Source: Talinum fruticosum | Taxonomy: Eukaryota > Streptophyta > Magnoliopsida > Caryophyllales > Talinaceae | NCBI GenBank assembly: GCA_021018815.1 | Contig: JAITYX010000088.1 | Location: 1,959,501 to 2,023,500, forward strand | Length of the DNA: 64,000 bases | Direction of reading: 5' to 3' | Shown: positions 33,063 to 44,885 of the stretch, in pieces | Layout: every line of letters begins with the position of its first letter | How positions within the stretch are numbered: position 1 is the stretch's first letter | The notes under the pieces: generated by a model | Seen by the model: only the letters and a program-made list of their open reading frames with translations | Told to the model about the DNA's origin: nothing | Databases searched by the model: none | Program-made: the position numbers and the translations under genes

Positions 33063-36000
33063 TGAAGACTCGGACTTTGCATGAAAAACATTCTAAGTAC
33101 TACCAAGGAATCAGGTACAAACTTAATCTCTTGTAAGTTTTAATTTCAAGTCATTCTAAGTGCTATAGAAACTTTTACGAGTGACATAGAAACTTTTTCG
33201 AGTGTTACAAAAACTACCGCATAAGTTTTTCATTTGTTTCGACTCGACTCGGAAAGGATATTCTTGCTCATCTTTTCACATTACAATACTCATATTTATC
33301 GCATGTTCAAACACTTGCTCTAACACGCTTAAACACAAGTCGACTTCATATTCCAAGTTCGAGTGAATTACGACATTAGTTCATCTCTTCTAGTCAACTT
33401 GTTTTGTTTGAACTTTATCTGTCTAGATCAAGTATTTTTACTCCGATATTCTTTATCTAACTTGATCTTTCTCCGGACGGACTCGAGATGAAATTTGAGT
33501 ATAATTAATATTAGAATCGAAAATTCCATTCCTTTCGACTCAAATAATTATGAAGGTTTGCTCGGGGAGAGTCCGAGTCATCCTAGAGGGGGTGAATAGG
33601 GTGATGGAGGTTTTTCTTTGAAAATCAAACTTTATTGCCAAAGTAGAGACAGAAACGATTCTGACTCTAAAGCGGGGTCGAAACGTATGACCTCAAAATT
33701 ACAATAAAGAGTAAGGAAGCGATTAAGTCGAAGCTTTGAGACTGTCCGAGTCTAGAATGAACTCAAAAAGTAAAGACACAGAGATTACGTGGAAACCCTC
33801 CCGGGGCAAAAACCATGGACCGTGCTAATCCAAGCACGAAGTCAAATCCACTATTTTGAGTCCATAAAATACCGTAGATCGATCGAACTCGAGTTGCTCC
33901 CTTAAACAACTCTTTATAAGTTTTCCTAGACTTAGAAATTCCCTTATCTAATCTAGTACTTCCTAGATGAGATAACCCTTACAGCTAGGGACAAGCGAGC
34001 TGAGTTAACCCTTACAGACTCGGTCAAGGGACCTTACTTAGAGAGTAAGAAAGTGTTTGTAACTAAGTACAAGACCTTACAACTTAGAATATAATGAATT
34101 ACGAGTGGGAGTTGTAAGTAAAAGATTGAAAATGAATACAATGACTTTGCTCAAGTACGTGTATTAACAATTGGTTCTGCAATCTTCAAGTCTTGTGAGT
34201 TGGCTTCTATTTATAGATGACCAAGCAGCATAGCCGTTATCTCCAACTTCGACGGGAAGTACTTTGTGACCGTTGTTAAGAACTTTCCGAGTCACTCGAA
34301 AGTATCCGTTGTGATATGAACGTTGGGCAACGGTTCTTAACTCCCTTGGAAGTCCCAAAACCACTGGCAGTGTTTTGAAGGATAAGGTGGAAACCACCGT
34401 TAAGCTTGGCGTTTCGGTTTTCCAGATTTGGAAACAGACAGCCCTAACACAATCTTCCGGGGCTTGGACAGAGAAGAGGAAAAGCCATGTCTCGCTGGTG
34501 ATTTGACGTTTTGAAGCCGGTTACTTTTGTAATTCAAAAGTGTATCCTCATTTGAATAACCTACAAATGTAAATCAATTTTGGTTCTCAAAGTATAAAAT
34601 ACTTTGGTCCAAGATTAGACACGAGATAATAATATAATTAAGATAATTAAGCAACTAATTATCCGGGTCGGAAAAGGAATGAAATTTTACGAGTCTAATA
34701 TCCGTGAAACTCAAAATTCCATCCGAGTTAGTCTAAGCAAGAATCAAGTTATACAATGAATATCGAGTGAAACAAACTTGATCTAGACTAAGCATGATTC
34801 AAACTAGAAGCGCCGACTCCAACAGAATAGGACTTATAACATGACGTCGGACCTGAGTGCGGTAAAGCGAAATACTAGTCAATTCAGCATGCGATAAATC
34901 TAAGTGATGAGGGACTCGGAACCGAGTGAGACAACGTGAGTACATATCTGTTTTCCGAGTCACTTAGAGACAAGCAAAAGTACATGAAGTAAATGCCATA
35001 TCACTTAGAGAAGATATCATATCCCTCGGAAAAGTTTCTAAGGTACGGAGAATGCCTTGGAATCAAAACTCTTATAAGTGAGAAATTCTTATACCTGATT
35101 CCTTTGTTAGAACTCGGAATTGTGTAGAGCGAGTCCGAGTCTTCAAATTATACACTTAATTATCTTAATTAAATTATTATCTCGTGTCTAATCTTGGACC
35201 AAAGTATTTTGTACTTTGAGAACCAAAATTTGATTTACTTTTGTAGGTTATATAAACGAGCTTATCCTACTTTTGAACTACAAAAGTAACCGAGCTTCAA
35301 GATGTCAAATCGCCGATGAGACAAGGCTTTTTCTACTTCGACCAAGGCCCGTAAACTATGTCGGGGTTGTCTATTTCCAAAACTGGAAATCTTGAACGCT
35401 AAGCTCAATTGTGGTTTCTACCTTACTTTTCGGACACCACTAGTGGATTGGGACATCCTAAGGAGTCAAGAGTCGGTGCACAAGGTTCACATCTCAACGG
35501 ATCTTTTCCGAGCGAGTCAAAAGAACCGTTAGAACGGTAACAGAGGACTTCTAATCAAAAGTTAGTCATAATGGCTAATCTGCTTGGTCATCTATAAATA
35601 GAAGTCAACTCTCAAGACTTCAAGATTGCTTGGAATCATTATCAATACACATACTTAAGCGAAAGTCTTTGTATTCATATTCAATCTTCTACTTACAACT
35701 CCAACCGTGTACTTAACATCCGTCCGAGTTGTAAGGTCTTGTAATCGATCATAACTTTCATTCTTAGTTTTCGAGTAAGGTCCCTTGACTGAGCTGTAAG
35801 GGTTAACTCAGCTCGGTTGTCCCTAATTGTCAAGGTTACGTCGGTTAGGAAGTATTAGATCGGATAAGGGAACTTCTAAGTCTAGGAAAACCTTATAAGG
35901 AATTGTCTAAGGGAGCAATTCTGGTTGAGTCTGTCTACTATATTTTGTGGATTCAAAATAGTGGATTTGACTTGGTGCTTGGATTAGCACTGGCCGTGGT

Positions 36001-36179
36001 TTTCTACCCCGGGAGGGTTTCCACGTAAATTCCGAGTTCATACTTTTCTATGTCTAATCTAGACTCGGACAGTCTCAAAGTTTGTTTTAAACTTTAATCT
36101 TCCATTTATTGTTCAAATTTCCTCATCACCCTATTCACCCCCTCTAGGGTAATTAATTCTCTCCAAGAGCAAACCTTCA
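33063..36179 (+). mobile_element. Family B 5' LTR of element 2, split by a solo LTR
   Basis: Begins TGAAGACTCGGACTTTGC at 33063, is interrupted at 33551-35145, resumes at 35151 and ends AGCAAACCTTCA at 36179. Net length is about 1.52 kb. The promoter TATA box is near 35594 (CTATAAATAG). The end motif CACCCTATTCACCCCCTCTA near 36127 is characteristic of Sirevirus LTR ends. Confidence 0.9.
33551..35145 (-). mobile_element. Family B solo LTR inside the 5' LTR, TSD AATTA
   Basis: Plus-strand ends TGAAGGTTTGCTCGGGGAG and GAGTCCGAGTCTTCA, in opposite orientation to its host LTR. The perfect 5-base duplication AATTA flanks it (33546-33550 and 35146-35150). Length 1595 bases, no internal sequence. 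Its sequence is closer to the element 1 LTR (7924-9500) than to its host. Confidence 0.95.
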
Positions 36180-36181
36180 AT

Positions 36182-36197
36182 TGGTATCGAGCCTAGC
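36182..36197 (+). other. Primer-binding site of element 2
   Basis: TGGTATCGAGCCTAGC, two bases after the LTR end; identical to that of element 1 and close to the initiator-Met-tRNA site of Copia elements. Confidence 0.88.
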
Positions 36198-36251
36198 CTT
36201 TCGTAAAGGATCTAACCATCCAAAGGTCTAAAGATCAAATTGCTCGGAACA

Positions 36252-37640
36252 ATGGAGAGTTCTATGAAGGAAGATCTTCCAGCAGACCACCAAAGTTTAA
36301 AGGATCAAATCTTGTACACTCGGAAAAAGCTCATGGAATGCTTTCTATTGGATCACGATGAAGATGTATGGAACATCATACAAGAAGGCAACTACATTCC
36401 AATGAAGACGGAAGAAACAAGACTCGTGCCTAAAACAAAGGTCGAGTACACCACTAAAGAGGCAAAAAGTTCGAAAGAACTTCAAGGCCATGAACATTCC
36501 GATGTGCGCATCGGCTCGGAGGAATACAACGAGTATCGGCTTGTGACACAGCGAAAGAAGTGTGGGACACTCTTGTCAACACATATGAAGGCACAAGCCA
36601 AGTCAAACAAGCAAAGATAAACCAATATCTTCATAAGTATAAGTCTGTTCAAGATGGAGCCGAAGAAAACATCACTCGGATGTCATCCGCTTCACCGAGA
36701 TTACTAACAATCTCAAATCTCTCGGATCGAAAGATTTTCCATAAGGAAATGTGCAGAAAGATACTAAGAAGCCTGCCCAAGAGAAGATGGGGTCCAAAGG
36801 TGACAGTCATCGAGGAAGCTCGGAACCTCTCTTTATTAAAGCCGGACAAACTCATTGGGAAGCTACTCACCCATGAGATCCATCTAGAAGAAGATGACAC
36901 CGAGGTCGGCACCAAAAGAATATTGCATCGAAGGCCTCCAAAAGCAGAGAAGAAAATCTGAGTTCATCGGACTCGAAGAAGATCCCATGGCACTTATTGT
37001 CGGAGACTTCAAAAGAATGATGAAGCACAAAAAGATGGGATAAACGGTCAAGAGAAGAGTTCTACAAGAAAGACAAGAAGGATAGAAAAGGTAAACACTC
37101 TTCCCCTTCAAAATTATCTTTAACTAAGAACTCTGTCTGTTTTGAATATGGCAGCAAGGATCATATAGTCAAAGACTCGTCCAAGAAGAAAAAGGGACAG
37201 AAAGAAGAAGAAGGCTATGACGGCCACATGGAGTGATGAAGATTCATCCGGAGAAGATGAAGACTCGGATGACTCAAAGTGTCCGATGGCACTATCGGAC
37301 TTAGAAGCTGAATCTAAGTCGATTCCGATGACTCGGACAATAAGGAAACTAATCCTTAGGAGGTAATTGAATACTTCCTCAAGTTTTACAAAGTTGATTT
37401 AGCTAAATACATTTATACTTTGAAAGAAAAGTCCAATTGTGACACTTCTCGGTTTAAAGAACAACTCGAGTCTATCACTTCTAAGAGCATTTCTTTGAAA
37501 AATGAATTAGAAAAGCCGAGACTTACTCTAAGAGAACTCAAGACTAGTGCTCAATCCAATGAGACCGAGTCCGGGTCCCTCGAAGAGAAAATGAGCATCT
37601 TAACCAAAAGCTCAATGAGTCTCAAGAACTTGTTTTGAAA
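36252..37640 (+). pseudogene. Copia gag of element 2, first part
   Basis: The ATG at 36252 starts a 120-codon frame (MESSMKEDLPADHQSLKDQ) with capsid text EDVWNIIQEGNYIP. A frameshift near 36560 leads into WDTLVNTYEGTSQVKQAKI and YKSVQDGAEENI. The knuckle near 37138 reads CFEYGSKDHIVKDS, lacking two of its four metal ligands. An acidic stretch (WSDEDSSGEDEDSDDS, 37225-37275) and a coiled coil (37420-37638, EQLESITSKSISLKNELEK) follow, as in the long gags of Sireviruses. A family C LTR interrupts the frame at 37649. Confidence 0.85.
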
Positions 37641-38984
37641 TTTATTCATGTAACGCCCCCAATCACCATTACTTAATAGTCCCCTAATTAGAGAATATTA
37701 CGTAAGGTCACAGCGGAAGATAATGACCGAAGGCGTTACTACCGTCCTAAAAATAGGACAAGGCTAAATATGTAAAATGAAATAAAATACAATTTGCGCA
37801 TCCAACTGTTACATTTCTATTGGGTCCTGCTACGGGTAAGTGCTTACGACCTAAATAGCTAAGTCATGCTTCATATTTAAACAAGATTCCAAAATACGGT
37901 TCGCTTGTTTAGTAACATAATATTTTATACAACCCAAATTTTCGTCTATTCCACAAGATAATATGCAACATGTAATAATTCCCAAGGTCATACCCAAGCC
38001 ACGGTTGAGGGTAAAATCACTTGTGAGCATCCATACACCTTCAGAACCACAAATGCAACGTGTCCAGCTATGGTTTGCCTTCTTTAGACTTGGGAGGTAA
38101 TTGATTGTTCACCAATGCTTTCCCTAAAACAAAAACAATAAAATATTTCGAAGAATGAGTCAAAACTCAGTACAAATATTCCTGCACTCGTAAAACCGCT
38201 TTGAAAACATTTTAATTGAGCGCTCACATTTCAATTCATTTTAGTTCGAAATCGGAGGGGAGAGAATATGAGTCAAACTTGCTTGCCAGTTATTATCCGA
38301 AAGTGGAACCCCTTGTATAATTGATGCGATGTTTGAATAAGGTGCACACCTCTCGGGCCGACCGAGAACCCGAGTTGAAGCCGCGCGGTGGAATTAAAGG
38401 GCGTAAGCCCCGACAATTGATAATTGATAATTGGTTGGGGACCATTTAATTAGGTGACAAAACTTGATTTGCAAATGATTCGTTATTAGTTTTATATATA
38501 AGAAATGTTGAGATTTCTCGAAATATGTGAATTTTCGAAAGGTACAGGCAATTAACGTACTCGGACTGAAAATCTTTGTTTCTCCCCTTTTAGAGAAATT
38601 TAAGTTACCAGCTAGTCGAGCAACGGAAGTGGCCTCAATTCTGTTTCAAATAGATTTTTGTTGTTAATAACGTTTCTCTTGAGTTTCAATAATTGAATTC
38701 ATATAAGTGCTTGAAATTTGTTTCATTTCCTTTATTTAATACATAATCAGTTGAACTAAGATTTTTATTACTCAATTCTATTGCAATAATCTCGTTTGAA
38801 ATCTTGTCTACAACCCATATTCATCAAAGAAGTTGATTGAGCTATATTTATGTTATTTTATTCATTAGTCGAATCGGATTAAAGATATATATGCATATAT
38901 ATATTCAAAGATTTATCTTAATTATTATCACTTGTTTGACTAGCGTAAAATATGCTCCTCATGGTTATCATTACCGTTACTATC

Positions 38985-39057
<73 letters not shown>
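38985..39057. repeat. (ATT)n microsatellite, about 23 units
   Basis: An almost pure run of ATT/TTA. It produces artificial poly-Tyr and poly-Ile frames. It lies in the family C LTR and is absent from the other two copies. Confidence 0.97.
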
Positions 39058-39639
39058 GCTTGCCAAGCCTAACTTATTTTCAATCCTTATCCCTAGCTTA
39101 CTTCTTACTTCTCACTTCATTACATTCAAAAGTCATACTTAAGTAATTAACTAACCCATCGAATGTCTTTCCATGGGAAGTTCCACAATTTACTTAGTTG
39201 CTCAAAATCCATACATATACTACTTTAAGGTTATGAGCATTATTTTCTCAACAAAATTCACATTGACAATCACAATTAAGTGCACTAAATTGCTCAAGCT
39301 GCTACATGCCTCCAGCCACAACTTATTATCCAACTTCAATCTCCCCACACATTTTTCTTTCTTTTGCTCAATTGTGGCCAATTCCAAAATGTGACGAAAC
39401 CATCAAATTGCTGAAGATTAACATCAATATATTCCCAATTCAATTCACTAAATCACAATTTCACAAGAGGAATTTCATACAATCACAATTCATACACAAT
39501 GACTCTACCAAAATACCAAATCACAATCATTCACAATACTCAAAGTTTTCAATTTCAACCTTTAAATTTATATCATAGCATCATTCAATTAACAATTAAA
39601 ATCAATAGGTAGATAATTAAGGGAAATGAATTAAGGTTG

Positions 39640-39970
39640 AGGGTTTCACCTTCAACCCAAAAGTAGAGGCCAAGAAGGAGTGGTGTGTGCTTGCTCCAAC
39701 GACTCACTGGGGAGGGTCCGGCGACGAGCATCGACGGCCGGGGCTGCGGTGGCTGGCCAAGGCATGGGCGGCGAGGCAGGGCAAGGCGGGTGCGCATGCT
39801 CAAGAGAGAGCGCAAACGAGAGAAGAGAGAGAGAGAGAGAGAATGAGAAAGTGAGGTCGGCGCCGGTTTCGGCGGCGTTGGTGGTGCTGATGGCCGGAGC
39901 AAGTGGGCGGCCACGAGGAAGGTGAGCCGGGGAAGCAAGGAAGGCAGGGCATGAGAGAGAGGGAGCATGG
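39640..39970 (-). other. GC-rich block of family C LTR, second copy
   Basis: Bounded by AT-rich DNA. The minus strand is open for 160 codons (low-complexity Pro/Leu/Ser). The minus-strand edge reads GTTGAAGGTGAAACCC, donor-like. It includes a short GA run near 39828-39842. Confidence 0.5.
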
Positions 39971-40596
39971 GAGAGCTTAATGGAATGACAGGAAGAAGTA
40001 AGATGGGTAGTTTGAAGTTTTTTTTTTCATAAATTCCAGAAAAATCTAATTTTGGATTGTTCTCCAAAAATAATGATTCCTTATTTTTATTTATTTATCT
40101 TAATTTATCTAATTTTATATATCTTATTTATATTATTATTTTAGTTTTTTTCTTTTTATTCCTTAGCTTGGGTTATTAATTCCTTCTAAGAAAATATACA
40201 CTAATAATATCATACTTATCCTTCCTAAATTGAAGTTAAATTCTTTATTTTACTAAATTTATCATTCATTTTTTCTAATAATTTTGTAAATAAATCATAC
40301 TATCTGTTTTTAAATGTAATATTAAATTATAGCCTTTAATAACCTTATAACTATATGCCTTCACATTTATATTTATTATATATATTTGTATCAATTTCCA
40401 TTTTAAACATATGTATATATCTATAATCATTATTATGAAATTTTTTCGGAGGCCACTTCATCGTCGTAGCTGCATAACACATGTATAAAAATAATTTAAA
40501 CATAAAAAATTGAATTGAAGTGCGCGCGCTCGATTATGTAAATTTTGTAATTGGTGAAATAAATAATGTGGTTTAGGGTCGGGTTGTTACAACTCA

Positions 40597-41400
40597 AGGT
40601 CGGAAAAACCTTGACATGCTCTTAAGGTCTCAATGTGTCTCCTTCAAAAAGAAGGACTAGGTTTTAACAAAGAGGAGAAATCCAATTCCTACTCGGAGCT
40701 TTTCAAAAATGGTTCCAGATCGTGAAGTTCGGGAAGGCTGAGCATGGTCCCATTCATAAGAATGAAACAAGGACTAAGCCCGGATCAGACTTACAGGAGA
40801 AAACCTTCTCCACCGGTTTATAAAAGAAAAGTTTTTCAAAAGAAAGAGACACGAGACTCAATCCTCTAAAAGAAAGACTCATAATCATACCAAAACCCAA
40901 AGTTATTCAAATCGGGTTCCCAAAAGTCTTCTTCCTCAGAAAAGGACCATAGTAAAGGGAGTTACTTGGGTTCGTTAGAGGAAGTGAGAAAAGTTAGCTT
41001 GTTTCTTACTTGTAGGTGGTTCGAAAAGAACAAAAGGACACCGGTACTGGACGGTGGATGCTCACGCCACATGTCAAGAAATCTAAGACTCTTTTCCGAG
41101 TTAGAAGATTACAAGGGAGGCAAAGTCACATTTGGAGATGATAGCAAAGGCAAGATAATTGGGATAGGCAAGATTGGAAAAGAAGATAATTTGGTCGACC
41201 CTGTCTACCTTGTCAAGGGATTGAAGTACAATCTACTTAGCATCTCTCAATTTTGTGACAAAGGTCAAGAGGTAAGATTCACTCGGACCAACTATTATAT
41301 TTCTGATGAAACTAGCAAGGAGATTAAGCTCTCGGGTAAAAGATCAAGTAATACCTACACTATTCCTCTTTCGACCCAAGTCGGAATCTATCTTGTTTAA
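40597..41400 (+). pseudogene. Copia gag end and aspartic protease (element 2)
   Basis: After the LTR insertion the linker resumes (AAGGTCGGAAAAACCTTGAC). From 40966 the frame contains the protease site LDGGCSRHMSRN (41047-41082); the catalytic aspartate is kept but the usual serine/threonine is glycine. It continues with KVTFGDDSKGKIIGIGKIGK, VYLVKGLKYNLLSISQFCD and the GAG-pre-integrase start. This is the longest open frame of the element's pol (144 codons). Confidence 0.85.
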
Positions 41401-42470
41401 AAGCATCTTTACATGATGATTCTTGGACATGGTATCGTAGACTAGGTCATGTTAGCATGCACACCATTAAGAAGCTTGCATCTCATGGTTTAGTCGGAGG
41501 ATTGCCTAACTATGCATTTAAGAAAGATAAAATTTGTGAAGCATGCACAAAGGGGAAACAAGTTAGATCATCTTTCAAATCTCATAAAACTGTTTCCACA
41601 TCCAAGGTGCTTGAAATGTTGCATATGGACTTATGTGGTGAAATCCCTGTCAAGAGTCTCGGAGGTAAATCATATGTGCTTGTAATTGTTGATGACTACT
41701 CATGATTTAACTGGGTTTGTTTTCTTAAGCATAAAAATGAAGTATTCAAAGAGTTCAGTAAGCTCTGTAAGAAAATTCAAATTGAGCCCGAAACTCGGAT
41801 AAAAAGAATTCGAACCGACCATGGAAAGGAGTTCGACTACTCGGAATTTGCAGAGTTACGTGATAAGAATGGTATCTCCCACAACTTCTCAACGCCTAGA
41901 ACTCCTCAACAAAATGGAGTAGTGGAGAGAAAGAACCGAACTCATGAAGAAATAGGAAGGACAATGATGATTGAATATGATCTACCTTACTATTTCTAGG
42001 CTGAGGTAGTCAACACAGACAAACTATACCCCGAATAGATGCCTCATCGGACCCATCTTGAAGGAAACTCCATACGAGCTCTACAAAGGAAAGAAACCCA
42101 ACATTTCATACTTCAAACCATTTGGATATAAGTGTTATGTTCATAACAATGGTAAGGATCACCTGACCAAGTTTGATGCTTGGTCGGATGAAGGTATTTT
42201 TCTTGGTTACTCATCCCATAGTAAAGCATATCGCATCTTCAATAAAAGAACTAACAAAGTGGAAGAAAGCATCTACGTTGTTTTTGATGAGATTGAACAG
42301 GGAAAACCAAGTGAGTCAACATTCACGGATCTAAAGCTCAGCCGAGATGATGATCTTAGTGAAGATGAGCTTAGAAAGAGTCAAGGAAAAGTCACTCGGA
42401 ACAAAATGACTCAGAATCACCTGACTCATAATGAAACGACTCAAGAGCCAACTCGGAATCGTTGAAGGTC
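41401..42470 (+). pseudogene. Copia integrase (element 2), broken
   Basis: The HHCC region shows LGHVSMHTIKKLASHG and ICEACTKGKQ. The core keeps the D,D,E triad text: HMDLCGEI with VDDYS (then a stop at 41704), RTDHGKEF (41811) and NGVVERKNR (41914). The C-terminus (42058-42465) reads TPYELYKGKKPN, NNGKDHLTKFDA and FLGYSSHSKAYRIFN. At least three disabling changes. All core acidic residues are still encoded. Confidence 0.88.
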
Positions 42471-43500
42471 AATTAGATGAACAAGCTCAATCGGAACGAG
42501 ACTTTTGAAGACCAACCAATTCAACCTATAAATCTGGTAAACCAGAGGACATGTAGAGCTTTCAAATATGCTTCAAGCCACCCACTCAAAAACATCTTGT
42601 CTAATATCAACGAGTGGGGTAAGAACTCGTTCCTCTCTAAAAAATCTATGTGCATTCACTGCTCCATTTCATTAACCGAACCTGAAATGCACTAGAGGCC
42701 CTAAATAAACCTGAATGGGTAGAGGCCATGCAAGAGGAACTCAATCAATTTGAAAGAAACCAAGTCCGGACTCGACCAAACTACCTTCGACCACCCAATC
42801 ATAGGAACCAAATGGGTTTTCAAAAACAAAATGGATGAAGGTGGGTTGATAGTAAGAAATAAGGCTAAACTTGTGGCTCAAGGCTACAATTAAGAAGAAG
42901 GCATTGATTGTGGGGAAACCTTTGCACCTATTGCCGAATTGAAGCTATTAGAATCTTATTGGCATTTGCATCAAGCATGAATATCAAATTGTATCAAATG
43001 GATGTTAAATGTGCTTTTCTTAATGGTTTCATTGAAGAGGAAGTCTTTGTTGAGCAACCCCTGGATTTGAAACCTAAGAATTTCCAAATCATGTTTTCAA
43101 GTTGCAAAAACTCTTTATGGTCTTAAACAAGCTCCCAAAGCTTGGTATAAAAGACTGAGCAATTTCTTGGTTGAAAATGATTTTAGAAGAGGTCAAATTG
43201 AAAAGACTCTTTTTATAAAAACCAAGGGGAAAGACTTTCTTATTGCTCGGACCTACGTTGATGACATAATTTTTAGAGCTACTAATGAAATTCTATGTCG
43301 AGAATTTTCACGAGTTAATGAGACAGGAATTTCAAATGAGCATGATGGGAGAACTCAATTTGTTCCTTGGTCTACAAATCAAGCAAGACAAAGATGGCAT
43401 CTATGTCCAGTCAATCAAAGTATACCAAGGAGCTGCTGAAGAAGTACAAACTTTAAGATGCAAAACATGCAGCGAACCCCTATGAGCAGACAATATAAAA
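42471..43500 (+). pseudogene. Copia reverse transcriptase (element 2), broken
   Basis: Entry text EALNKPEWVEAMQEELNQ (near 42695-42745), GCAFLNGF-like text KCAFLNGFIEEEVFVEQP (43009-43060), YGLKQAPKAWYKR after a frameshift (near 43120), and catalytic YVDDIIF at 43254-43274. Then QEFQMSMMGELNLFLGLQIK. Several frameshifts; the YVDD aspartates are intact. Confidence 0.88.
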
Positions 43501-44202
43501 CTGGACTCAAACGAAAAAGGTAAAGCGAGTAGATCGAAACTTTATCGAGGTATGATTGGATCTCTACTATATCTTACTTCCAGTAGACCGGACATAATAT
43601 CTAGTGTATGTCCGTGTGCAAGATTTCAAGCTAATCCAAAAGAATCACATCTCACTTGCGGTGAAGAGGATCTTCGAGATATCTTGCGGGGACTCGGAAT
43701 CTAGGTCTACGGTACTCAAGATACTCGGAAGCCGACTCTCACTGGATACTCGGATGATGACTGTGCTTGGATAAAAAGTTGATAGAAAAAGCACTTCAGG
43801 AGCCTGCTAGTTTACGGGTCAATCCCTTATATCCCGGAACTCAAAGAAGCAAAACTTAGTAGCCCTATCAACTGCTGAAGTCGAATACATTGCAGCTGGA
43901 GCATGCTATGCTCGAGATCTTATGGATCAAGCGACACTTGAGAGATCTTGGACTTACATTCAAATTAATTCCAATCAAGTGTGACAATCAAAGTGCGATC
44001 GGCATCACTAAGAATCCGATTCGAGCATTCAAAGACAAAACACATTGAGGTCGGGTATCATTTTCTAAGAGACCATTCCGAGAAAGGTGACATTGAATTT
44101 CATTCCTACCAAACTTCAATTAGCTGATATCTTTACTAAGCCACTTAGTGAGGATCGGTTTTACTTTATTAGGAATGAGCTAGGCATGATTAATGCATAA
44201 TT
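43501..44202 (+). pseudogene. Copia RNase H (element 2), broken
   Basis: Text of the C-terminal RNase H domain: ALSTAEVEYIAAGACYAR (43861-43914), containing the conserved glutamate; then KTHIEVRYHF-like text near 44040; and LADIFTKPLSEDRFYFIRN (44120-44177), the usual end of Copia polyproteins. Frameshifts between these blocks. Confidence 0.85.
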
Positions 44203-44885
44203 ATGTGCTTTTCTAAGTGGAATTACTTTACATGACTATGTGTTAAATGTCTCGTTTTTATGCTTTAACAACAATTAGTTCAGTTGACCTAGTGATATTA
44301 AGTTATGAGTTATTACTTGTTTACGATTTACGAGTCACTCGAAACTTTCTTGAGTCGGACTCGGATTTTGAGAAAAATGAACATCAAACTTCGAAATCAT
44401 CTCTAGATCGGTGGAGAATTGCATAAATTTCTTTTAAAATATCTCTTTTTCTCTCTATCTCTCATGCGCATCAATCGAGAGAACTAGCCGTTGGGAGACA
44501 AGCACTGGAATTCTAATCTTTGGAGAGCGAGAATAGTCACACTCGGTGCGAGGTGACCGTTGGAGAGTCTGGGTTAGAACGAACACTAAAGGAAAATTCT
44601 TTCTCTATAAATAGCATCACTTTTCCTTCATTTCGCTACTTTACTCTCTACATACTCTCTCTCTCTCTCTTACTACATCTCGAGCAAGTTCATTGTTTTT
44701 AAGAAACGAACCAACTGTCAAGCTAAGTGAAAGAAACCTCAAGTAAGCACCGATTGCTCTCGGCTCTCTTTCTACTCTTTCATTTTCTTTTTACTCTCTC
44801 TCTCTCTCTCTTTTCTCTCTCTCTCTCTCTCTTGAGCTATCTCTCTCTCTCTCAAAGTTCATCTCCTCTCTTTTCTCATTCAAGC
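44203..44885 (+). other. Spacer between pol and third frame, with TC microsatellites
   Basis: Noncoding. CT-rich runs at 44656-44672 and 44797-44855. A TATA-like CTATAAATAG occurs at 44603-44612 and a leader-like CT-rich stretch follows, which could have driven a separate message for the third frame (inference). Confidence 0.5.

Larger units (their letters stand above)
37649..40591. mobile_element. Family C solo LTR inside gag, TSD ATTCA/ACTCA
   Basis: Ends TGTAACGCCCCCAATCACC and GGGTCGGGTTGTTACA, length 2943 bases. Flanks are ATTCA (37644-37648) and ACTCA (40592-40596). The uninterrupted paralogue on the minus strand of element 1 (around 6465-6445) reads AAATTTACTCAAGGTCG, which proves the junction and shows that one duplication copy has mutated. 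No internal sequence, so a solo LTR. It contains a GC-rich block and an ATT microsatellite. Tekay/Del-type assignment is inferred from length and ends. Confidence 0.93.

Noticed and set aside
38837..39146. Poly-Tyr and poly-Ile frames
   Set aside because: Products of an (ATT)n microsatellite.
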